From Bacteroidia bacterium (GTDB lineage Bacteria; Bacteroidota; Bacteroidia; AKYH767-A; OLB10), in NCBI GenBank assembly GCA_020847635.1, contig JADLBQ010000050.1, forward strand, positions 1-42,986: DNA of 42,986 nucleotides. The letters are read 5' to 3'. Below the pieces are notes generated by a model. That model saw nothing but the letters and a program-made list of their open reading frames with translations. It ran no database searches and was not told where the DNA came from. Positions 35,793 through 42,986 of the stretch are shown piece after piece (within the stretch, counting starts at the first letter, position 1; every line of letters starts with the position of its first letter). Made by a program: the position numbers and the translations under genes.

Positions 35793-37574
35793 TTATTTAA
35801 TAATTAGCTGTTTTGTTGTGAACAACCGGTCAGCAGTAATTCTAATGAGATAAAGACCTTTAGTCCAATTACTGGAATTTATCTGGAAGCGATTCTGACC
35901 CTTGTTAAGTCTGGCCTGTTGCTCAATCGCTTTTCTTCCGCTTGTTTCAAAAACCGTCAGGATGATATCATTTTCACCGGAAGAGTTGATTTCAACTATA
36001 AAAATGTCTTTTGCCGGATTGGGGAAAACTTGTATCTTATCAAAGGCATTAAAATCATGGATACTCACCGGAACAAAATATAAAGAATCTGAGATAGTTG
36101 AACATCCGCTGCTGCTATCCGTTGCAGTCAGCTGATACGTACCAGCAGCAACAGCAGTATAAGTATTTCCGGTTTCTCCAGGTAAAAGATTGCCATTAAA
36201 ATACCATTGAAGCATAAACCCTGCCAGCGGACAATTGAAGGTATTCCCCGTTATATAAAAGGTTGGTTTAGGAGGTTTGGGATGAACTATGATTGAGAAT
36301 TCAGATGATGAAGCAGTACATCCAAATGAATTTGTAACTACCAGGTGATAATCTCCCGAGTTCTTGACAACAAGAACCGGCTGATCCGCTCCTATCAGAA
36401 TCTGACCATTCAGATACCACTGTACTGCAAGGGTATCATTATAAGTTAAGACCACTGAGTCTCCGCTACAAACTGATAAAGGACCTCCAATTGTAACAAC
36501 AGGCGTATCAGGAACCGGATAAACAACAACCGTATCAGAAGCAGTAAAAGTTGCTACCGGAATTTCAAGTATGGTATAGTTTACATTTAAAGTGCCTGAA
36601 GAACCGGGTACGGTTCCTGATGCGGATCCGCTGCTGTCCCATCCCTGAAAAATAATTTCACCCATATCATCGTCAGCACCGAATAATCCGCCATCTTCAT
36701 CCCAGAAATGAAGCCGATAAGTCCCGCTATCTAAGCTTATGTTCGGAAGTTGCCATGAAACCGGTGGCTGTGTATTCAGAATTGCAGGACGTGAATCATA
36801 GATCATGTTATTCTGCGGATCATACATTAAAAAATATAGATCCGGAACATCCAGAGGTGCTCCATAATTATTAGGAATACTGGTTACTTCAATCTTGGTT
36901 AGAAAATATTGAGGATTTCCAGCTGCTGTAACAGTCTGGGTTATTACAAAAGTTCCGGTATCTGTATATATATGGGCCGGAGGATTTTCAAGACTACTGT
37001 AATTACCGTCTCCAAAATCCCAATAGTATCCGGCCTGACCCGGATTATTATTAGTAAAATTTACTGTTAAAGGACTGCAGCCATTTGAAGCACTCATACT
37101 GAAACCGGGATTACTGGATGAATCCGGAAGGATAATCAATGGCATGCTGTAAGTGATGGTCTGATTTCCTACAATCTGAACGGTAGCTACTACGGTTACC
37201 TGGGGATTATAAGTTCCTGCAATTAACGGAGTACCAGTTAATCCTATACATCCATACACAGATGATGAAGGATTATAATTACAGCCATTTGAAAAATTAT
37301 TGCATTGCCAGGATATTCCAACCGGTAAACCGGTAATGGAAACAATCTGAAAATTAGAAATTGTCAGGCCAAGTGTATCCGTAATCATCACAAAAGTAAT
37401 ATCCTGTGAATAGGTCTGATTTACGACTCCAACAGCCAGCGTATCCGGATAAATACCAGGAGTGGTCTGAGAGGAATCTATTGAACACTGACTTAGAAGT
37501 TGTGTGTTATGTGGCAAGAAAAGAAGAAGCAGAACCATCTTCCTCCACCATTTTAGTTTTTCTGAATTGGCCAT
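35793..37574 (-). CDS. Secreted T9SS cargo with PKD and C2-like domains
   Basis: ATG 37574 gives a signal region (MANSEKLKWWRKMVLLLLFL, cleavage near LLSQ); an in-frame ATG at 37631 would overlap the upstream gene by 14 bases. The 593-residue product begins with a Cys-rich Ig-like region (about 30-155; FSNGCNYNPSSSVYGCIG), then a PKD domain (YYWDFGDGNYSSLENPP at about 190-240), a C2-like segment (about 250-345; DLYFLMYDPQNN, then FWDEDGGLFGADDDMG), and two Ig-like repeats (about 360-510; QWYLNGQ, QWYFNG). The type A sorting domain runs from VFPNPAKDIFIVEI to the end (TKQLIIK). It follows the cargo gene at 37618 by 43 bases, so they are probably cotranscribed. Confidence 0.9.
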   Translation of the reverse strand: MANSEKLKWWRKMVLLLLFLPHNTQLLSQCSIDSSQTTPGIYPDTLAVGVVNQTYSQDITFVMITDTLGLTISNFQIVSITGLPVGISWQCNNFSNGCNYNPSSSVYGCIGLTGTPLIAGTYNPQVTVVATVQIVGNQTITYSMPLIILPDSSSNPGFSMSASNGCSPLTVNFTNNNPGQAGYYWDFGDGNYSSLENPPAHIYTDTGTFVITQTVTAAGNPQYFLTKIEVTSIPNNYGAPLDVPDLYFLMYDPQNNMIYDSRPAILNTQPPVSWQLPNISLDSGTYRLHFWDEDGGLFGADDDMGEIIFQGWDSSGSASGTVPGSSGTLNVNYTILEIPVATFTASDTVVVYPVPDTPVVTIGGPLSVCSGDSVVLTYNDTLAVQWYLNGQILIGADQPVLVVKNSGDYHLVVTNSFGCTASSSEFSIIVHPKPPKPTFYITGNTFNCPLAGFMLQWYFNGNLLPGETGNTYTAVAAGTYQLTATDSSSGCSTISDSLYFVPVSIHDFNAFDKIQVFPNPAKDIFIVEINSSGENDIILTVFETSGRKAIEQQARLNKGQNRFQINSSNWTKGLYLIRITADRLFTTKQLIIK

Positions 37575-37617
37575 CTTGCTTCTCAGGAATAATACTGACC
37601 TATTGGTATTAAAAATC

Positions 37618-40275
37618 CTATTCCTTGACAACTTTTGTTAGATAAATCCTATCTGTTGTATGTATCTCAACAAAATACAACCCGGAAGATTCTGGAAGTT
37701 TAACTTCAATTAACTTACCTGGAATGCAATGTGACTCTGTAACACTAATAAGTCGTCCTGAAACATCTTTTAACTGAAGAGAAACTTCACCGGTTAATGA
37801 ATTGCCGGGATCCAGATACACTACTGAACTGGCAGGATTGGGGAATAACAAAACAGATCCGGGTAATCCTTCTGTAATTCCGCTTATTATTATAGGTTGT
37901 GATTCAGCAGTACAACCTGTTGCTGGATCTGTAACTACTACAGTATAGCTTCCAGGGAGAGAAGCTGTAATAGTCTGACTGGTTGCCCCCGGAATAGCAT
38001 TTCCATTTAAGTACCATTGGTTATTTGATGCGGATGAAGAAGTCAATTGTGTTCCGTTCTGTGAAATAACCGGAGTTGACACAGCCGGATAAACAACTGC
38101 TGTTACCGGAACCATGTTGCTGTTACAACCCTCTATAACTTTCCAGTTATAGAAATAATAATAATAAGTTCCGGTAGTTTGTCCCGGGGCCAGGTAACCA
38201 GTTATTGTAACCGGGCTGCCCGGTGTTGTGTATGGATATGATGCACCCATTGAATTAAAATAACACTGAACACTGCCGGCACCCAACTCTAATCTGTATC
38301 CGGTACCTGGATTTACTATGAAATTCAAAGTTGGCTGTGCCTGGATAAAAGCAGTTACCGGAACGGTAACCGTATTCAGAATAGTCCCACTCTGAACCTG
38401 GCGAAGATTAATTATCACATTACCGGTGCCTGCAGGTTCAATTGTTACTTTCTCAATTACACTTTGAGCGGTTACATCAAAGGATAATCCGAAGTTTGCC
38501 GAGCTACTCATATTCTGTGCACCAATCCCTGCATTAGGTGCTCCAACATAATAAGAACTACCGGAAGCTGCCTGTACATAGTAGGTTGTGGTAGAAGTTA
38601 CATTCGGGCTATAACTTGTTCCGCTGCTGACCGCTGTGCCGCCCGATGGAGATGTGTACCAGTTTAATACACCCGGACCACTGGCCGACAGACTAGCTAT
38701 ACCAGACCCGCAAAGTGTATCATTTACAGTAACAGGATCTGTTATTGCAATTACATAAACTGAAACGATTGCGCTGGTTGAAGGGGCACATCCTCCACTG
38801 GTAACCACAGCCTGATAATTTGCACTAACAGCAGGAGTAAAATTATATACTGCAGAGTCGCTGCCCGGACTGGTTTCATTTATCCAGCCGCTGCCTGTAT
38901 TACTCTGCCATTGTATATTTCCGACCGAACCACTAAGTGAAAGTATGACCGGACTTCCGGCACAAATTGTATCTGAACTGACTGATATCACTCCTGCCTG
39001 TGATGTTGGGCCTACACTGATCATGATACTATCAATGGCACCACAGTTACCATCTGTTCCTATTACCGAATAGGTAATTGTTGTGGTTGGCTGGGCAGTT
39101 ACGGATGGGCCTGAAGTTCCGCTAAGGCCTGTTGACGGAGACCACTGATAACTGTAATTCGAATTATTGCTGGATACATTCAGAGTAGTTGACTGACCAA
39201 GGCATAAAGCATTTGAGCCTGTAACAGTAATCGGATCAGTAGGAGTCACAGTTGCTGTTACCGGTACCCGCGGGCTTGTACAACCTTCTTCATAAGTGAT
39301 CTGAACTAGACCCAAGCTGCCTCCGGGTTCTGACCAAATATCCTGAGGCTGGTTAGTATCAAGTGAAGCTTGCATTCCCATACGTTCTAAGAGTACCGGG
39401 TATCCAGCAATGGATGACATGAATGATCCGGTTCCATAAGGTACAATGCTCCCCCGTGAACCCAATACTCCTATCACATCTCCTGCTGAAATCTGGATAT
39501 TGACAGGGATGGGAGTTGTTGCCAGATTATTCTGAGTCAGATAAAGAACCACAAAATCATTCGTGGTTTGTGAATATGCGGGCGGTGGCACCGCTGGAAC
39601 AAATTTTAATACAGCAATACTTTGTACTCCGGATCCATCTACATAAAGGGATGATATAGTAAAATCAACCGGTGCCGTAAAATAGTATCCACGAACCCAA
39701 GGACTAAAGGATGAACTCTGAATAGGTAATGGCATCATTGCTCCGCCTCCTCCGGCACTGCTGCTACTCTCAACATAGAAGTCTGTTGTCTGACCAACTG
39801 TTGTTGAGTAACTGTTCCCGACAAACAGGGGGTTTCCTCCAGTTGCTGAACTATACCATCGCTGCGTACCTGTTCCCGATGCATTGAGCGTTACCTGGCC
39901 ATATCCGCAGCGGGTTGCTCCAGTAACTACCGGCACTGACAAAACACCAACTGCTATATCAACCACATTTGAACTGTCAGCCGGACAACTACCATCTGTA
40001 ACTAATGCCCTGAAAGATTTGTTAACACTGATGGTAACAGTATAATTATCTGTTGTAGATCCCGCCCCGGTTTCATTAATCCAGCCTGTACCATCAAATC
40101 CCTGCCACTGAATACTCCCGTTGTATCCACTGAGCTGTAAGCTTGTAGAAGTATTCTCACAAATCGAATCTGCACTTGCAGATGCTGACCCCGCTACCGA
40201 ATTACAAGGTTGGGCGGTTGAATTAATTCCATAGCAAATCAATGCAGCTACTAATAAAATTGTCAAGTATTTCAT
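37618..40275 (-). CDS. Large Ig-like repeat T9SS cargo protein
   Basis: The 885-residue protein has a signal peptide (MKYLTILLVAALICYGINST, then AQ), at least five Ig-like domains with repeated starts such as SADSICENTSTSLQL, VTGATRCGYGQVTLNASG, SVSSDTICAGSPVILSLSG and TVNDTLCGSGIASLSASG, and two larger beta-sandwich modules (about 170-335 and 565-735). The second module ends TYYYYFYNWKVIEGCNSN and matches one in the M4 protease. Repeated GSGWINE and TGWINE turns show internal duplication. A type A sorting domain closes it (LFPNPASSVVYLDPGN to LTKVVKE). No catalytic motif is visible; an adhesive or structural role is inferred. Confidence 0.92.
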   Translation of the reverse strand: MKYLTILLVAALICYGINSTAQPCNSVAGSASASADSICENTSTSLQLSGYNGSIQWQGFDGTGWINETGAGSTTDNYTVTISVNKSFRALVTDGSCPADSSNVVDIAVGVLSVPVVTGATRCGYGQVTLNASGTGTQRWYSSATGGNPLFVGNSYSTTVGQTTDFYVESSSSAGGGGAMMPLPIQSSSFSPWVRGYYFTAPVDFTISSLYVDGSGVQSIAVLKFVPAVPPPAYSQTTNDFVVLYLTQNNLATTPIPVNIQISAGDVIGVLGSRGSIVPYGTGSFMSSIAGYPVLLERMGMQASLDTNQPQDIWSEPGGSLGLVQITYEEGCTSPRVPVTATVTPTDPITVTGSNALCLGQSTTLNVSSNNSNYSYQWSPSTGLSGTSGPSVTAQPTTTITYSVIGTDGNCGAIDSIMISVGPTSQAGVISVSSDTICAGSPVILSLSGSVGNIQWQSNTGSGWINETSPGSDSAVYNFTPAVSANYQAVVTSGGCAPSTSAIVSVYVIAITDPVTVNDTLCGSGIASLSASGPGVLNWYTSPSGGTAVSSGTSYSPNVTSTTTYYVQAASGSSYYVGAPNAGIGAQNMSSSANFGLSFDVTAQSVIEKVTIEPAGTGNVIINLRQVQSGTILNTVTVPVTAFIQAQPTLNFIVNPGTGYRLELGAGSVQCYFNSMGASYPYTTPGSPVTITGYLAPGQTTGTYYYYFYNWKVIEGCNSNMVPVTAVVYPAVSTPVISQNGTQLTSSSASNNQWYLNGNAIPGATSQTITASLPGSYTVVVTDPATGCTAESQPIIISGITEGLPGSVLLFPNPASSVVYLDPGNSLTGEVSLQLKDVSGRLISVTESHCIPGKLIEVKLPESSGLYFVEIHTTDRIYLTKVVKE

Positions 40276-40388
40276 ATAAAAGAGTCTATGTTATTTAATG
40301 CTGCTAATTTAAAAGAAAGTCATAAACTTAAGCAGATTTTGCATTCAATATTTACCGGATTCTATTATAAAATCAGCTATTCACCCGG

Positions 40389-40973
40389 TTAATTTCTCAT
40401 CAGCTTCTTGACATATTTTCCAATAATATCAAATTCAACATTTACAAGGTGTCCCTTTACTATTTGACAGAAACTGGTATGCTTAAAAGTATATGGAATC
40501 AGCACTACTGAAAATCTACTTTCGGATGAATTCACTACTGTCAGGCTGACACCATTAATACATACAGAGCCCTTGGGAACAGTTATAAAGTATTCACCTT
40601 CCGGATGTGTAAAATAAAGAAGATGGCTTCCAAGTTCATCTCTAATAGCTTCACATACTGCAACAGTGTCAATATGGCCCTGAACCAGATGTCCATCAAC
40701 CAATGAAGACAGTTTTAAACTTCTTTCCAGGTTGACGATCCGGCCTGGTTCCCAAAATTTCAAATTGGTTTTCTGCAATGTTTCAGAAACAACTGTAACA
40801 GTATGTGTATTCCCATGAACACCTGTGACGGTGAGGCATACTCCGTCATGGGCTACACTTTGATCCATTTTCAGCTCTTGCGAAACAGGGGATTCAATTG
40901 TAAAGCAGATACTGGTTCCTGATTTCTCAGATGCAACTACTCGACCTGTAGTTTCAACTATACCGGTAAACAT
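40389..40973 (-). CDS. ribE: Riboflavin synthase alpha subunit
   Basis: The enzyme disproportionates two 6,7-dimethyl-8-ribityllumazine molecules to riboflavin. The 194-residue product shows the hallmark MFTGIVE start and the two homologous lumazine-binding halves (DGVCLTVTG at 43-51 and NGVSLTVVN at about 139-147; LVDGHLVQGHIDTV opens the second half at 91). Length is normal. It begins three bases after the stop of the type-B cargo gene, and no FMN riboswitch is seen in the window, so expression depends on the upstream gene's promoter. Confidence 0.97.
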   Translation of the reverse strand: MFTGIVETTGRVVASEKSGTSICFTIESPVSQELKMDQSVAHDGVCLTVTGVHGNTHTVTVVSETLQKTNLKFWEPGRIVNLERSLKLSSLVDGHLVQGHIDTVAVCEAIRDELGSHLLYFTHPEGEYFITVPKGSVCINGVSLTVVNSSESRFSVVLIPYTFKHTSFCQIVKGHLVNVEFDIIGKYVKKLMRN

Positions 40974-40976
40974 ACA

Positions 40977-42986
40977 TCAGTTTTTTACCCCTCCGGTATT
41001 ATGAATCAAATGAACAAAACCAGGTTTGAGTGGCCGTTCCCTGAGACCGTTACTGTACTTCTCAAATACTTTTCCATAATAAAAATAAACTCCGTCAGGA
41101 AGCATTTGACCTGTATTGTTGACTTTACCATTCCAGTTGATATCAGGATCGGTTGTTGAAAACACTTGTTGCCCCCACCTATTTACAATGGTTAGTTCAA
41201 CTTTTTCAACAAACCGGTATGGAAACGGCTGAAACAGGTCATTATAGCCATTCCCGTCCGGAGTAAATACATTCGGCAACTGATAGTCAGGACATGTTTC
41301 AAGACAGACTTGATTCCCCATATCGCTTTCATTCCCATTGGTATCAACAACTGTAATATAATAGCAGCCAGCAATTGAATCCGGATTAGTTATTGAATAA
41401 TGATTTGACAGAACAGCAGTTATGACGGCAATCACTGAAAACGGATTCCCTTCTCCTGATGCATAGTAGAGATTATAATAACCAAAATCAGGGGCACAGT
41501 TCGAATCGGGAATTTCCCAATGCAGGGTAAGTTCGCCTGAACTGCAATCAAAGTTTAATGCTTCCAGGTGATTGCTGTTACAGGGTTTTACATTATCAAT
41601 CGGCACAGCGCAGGCTTCCTGTGAATTATTTTCAATTGGATTTACCATACCCGGTGAAGAGTAGGCCCCAATACTTTTTACATAATAACAATAGGTTATC
41701 CCATTGGTTATACCCACATCAGTAAAAGTCTGAGTATTGCTAAGTCCAATTGAGTTCCAGCCAGTTCCATCCCATCGGTAGATTTCATAACTTGAATTTA
41801 GCCAGGGAACCTGTTCAGTCCAGGTGAGAACCAGTTTCTCATCTGAGGGGCTGATTGACAGGAAAACAGAAGATGCTGAAGCTGATGTGCCAATTAATCC
41901 AAAGCCCGGATTATGAAGTTCCACTTTGTAATTATAAACCTGGCTTGCTGTATTTAATCCATTATCATTAAATGTTGTATCATCCAGGTTGCTAAAGGAA
42001 GCAACCTGAGAGAAGTTCTGGTTGTTTGGCCCTGTACTTCGTAACAACCGGTATTCATAAGGGCCCGGAAAGGCTACACTGTCAAGTTCAACCGGTTTTG
42101 ACCAGGCTACGTACATCGTTCCGACAGAATTATTGGTTGAAGTAACACTTACATTTGTGATAACTGGCACATCCTTTTTCAAGGCTGCACATACTTCAAC
42201 AGAGGCATAACTGAGAGCACCATCGGGATATTCAGCAACAATCATATAACAATAGTCATTCCCATGCGTCAATCCTGTTCCGTTATTATCATCAGTATAA
42301 TTGGTGGTATTTAAACCGTTTATGGTTGTAAGGTAGGTATAGCCTGTATAAGTCGGAACTCCGGTTTCGCAGGATGAAGGAGAGAATCCGTAAGAACCCT
42401 GCCTTCTATAGATCTGGTAACCAACAGCCTGAGGACATGCACTGACATCCCAGTTGAGAATAATTGAATTTCCCAATGAAACAGCAGAAGGATTTTGTGG
42501 TGCCGGCCCGACTACCAGCATATTCACTATTTTCAAATCGGTCAGTGAAGCCTGTGCATTATTATCCCGCGCTGAGAAGACAACCTGGTAGGGTGTCCGC
42601 CTTACCTGAGCACAACTTGTCAGCCAGGTGAATGTACCGTTAACCGTACTGCTTCCTGTGGTTGTTGTAAAAGTAGCTGGATTCGGACTAAAATAGAAAG
42701 GCGCTCCTGTAGCAGTTAATGTAACCGGATCGTTATCCGGATCACTTGCAATTACGTTAAATGTAATTAAGTCACCCGCATTCACACACACATCAATGAG
42801 GTTCTGAATTACCGGAGGAAAATTGTTTGAAGGTAAAATTGTGATTTGCATATCACGTTCAACATATCCGATTTCAACTCCGTTTCGCCATTCGTGAATC
42901 AGAAAAGCAACATTAAATTCACCCAGGCTTAATGGGGTATCCCAGGTCAGTGTTCCGGTAATCGGATCAATGTTAAATAAATTGGA
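40977..42986 (-). CDS. Secreted protein with type B T9SS (gliding-motility-type) C-terminal domain; N-terminus outside window
   Basis: The frame is open through the right edge: 135 bases upstream of the first internal Met (42851) hold no stop and encode FNIDPITGTLTWDTPLSLGE, a cadherin-like/He_PIG pattern, so the start lies outside. About 669 residues are visible. They comprise cadherin-like repeats, three or more fibronectin type III domains (SLGNSIILNWDVSACPQAVG, YQIYRRQG; SPSDEKLVLTWTEQVPWLNS; GELTLHWEIPD) and a C-terminal type B sorting domain (LPNVFTPDGNGYNDLFQPF, IVNRWGQQVFST, DGVYFYYGKV; TIGR04131 type). It should be secreted by T9SS and retained at the surface. Confidence 0.93.
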   Translation of the reverse strand, partial: SNLFNIDPITGTLTWDTPLSLGEFNVAFLIHEWRNGVEIGYVERDMQITILPSNNFPPVIQNLIDVCVNAGDLITFNVIASDPDNDPVTLTATGAPFYFSPNPATFTTTTGSSTVNGTFTWLTSCAQVRRTPYQVVFSARDNNAQASLTDLKIVNMLVVGPAPQNPSAVSLGNSIILNWDVSACPQAVGYQIYRRQGSYGFSPSSCETGVPTYTGYTYLTTINGLNTTNYTDDNNGTGLTHGNDYCYMIVAEYPDGALSYASVEVCAALKKDVPVITNVSVTSTNNSVGTMYVAWSKPVELDSVAFPGPYEYRLLRSTGPNNQNFSQVASFSNLDDTTFNDNGLNTASQVYNYKVELHNPGFGLIGTSASASSVFLSISPSDEKLVLTWTEQVPWLNSSYEIYRWDGTGWNSIGLSNTQTFTDVGITNGITYCYYVKSIGAYSSPGMVNPIENNSQEACAVPIDNVKPCNSNHLEALNFDCSSGELTLHWEIPDSNCAPDFGYYNLYYASGEGNPFSVIAVITAVLSNHYSITNPDSIAGCYYITVVDTNGNESDMGNQVCLETCPDYQLPNVFTPDGNGYNDLFQPFPYRFVEKVELTIVNRWGQQVFSTTDPDINWNGKVNNTGQMLPDGVYFYYGKVFEKYSNGLRERPLKPGFVHLIHNTGGVKN

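Overview
The window comes from the chromosome of a Bacteroidota bacterium. Six secreted or surface proteins carry PKD/Ig-like modules, and five of them end in visible type IX secretion (T9SS) sorting domains (four type A, one type B). Several genes follow the Bacteroidota -7 promoter pattern TAnnTTTG and lack Shine-Dalgarno sites. Housekeeping genes such as coaX, tsaD, pyrE and ribE lie among OM barrels, TPR proteins and a TamB-like protein, as is usual in this phylum. DNA is AT-rich throughout with even codon use. I see no insertion sequence, phage, integrase or CRISPR array, so this looks like core chromosome rather than an island.

Layout. 1-4.6 kb: the N-terminal 1295 codons of a giant surface protein with 16 tandem PKD domains (minus strand, runs off the left edge), preceded by a small membrane/FnIII-like protein. 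4.9-6.9 kb: a helical HTH/TPR-like protein, a stand-alone receiver protein and tRNA-Phe. 7-10.4 kb: an overlapping run of coaX, a barrel protein and a TPR protein, closed by a terminator shared with a convergent coiled-coil membrane protein. 11.4-17 kb: tsaD divergent from the large tamB-like gene. 17-19 kb: a class-C beta-lactamase-fold serine hydrolase coupled to a DinB-fold protein. 19.2-21.5 kb: a MORN-repeat protein, a thiolase and a small secreted protein. 21.5-25.7 kb: a thermolysin-family (M4) secreted protease. 25.9-29.5 kb: a PAS histidine kinase, a receiver-CRP fusion regulator, an acyl-CoA thioesterase and a barrel-like protein. 29.5-33 kb: a THUMP methyltransferase, a small membrane protein and a T9SS cargo. 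33.1-35.7 kb: an OmpR-type regulator, a DUF7935-like membrane protein, a NUDIX hydrolase and pyrE. 35.8-43 kb: two T9SS cargo proteins in tandem, riboflavin synthase, and a type-B T9SS cargo that runs off the right edge.

How the parts fit. The dominant theme is extracellular: cargo proteins for T9SS plus envelope proteins (TamB-like, barrels). Three response regulators and one kinase provide signalling. The most interesting regulatory unit is the kinase with a FixL-like PAS followed directly by a receiver fused to a CRP/FNR-type DNA-binding protein; it resembles a FixL-FixJ-FixK cascade collapsed into two proteins. Other points worth checking are a nine-G tract placed exactly on the HGG motif of the serine hydrolase (possible on/off switching), an unnamed beta-sandwich module shared by two T9SS cargo proteins, and a C2-like calcium-binding signature inside another cargo.
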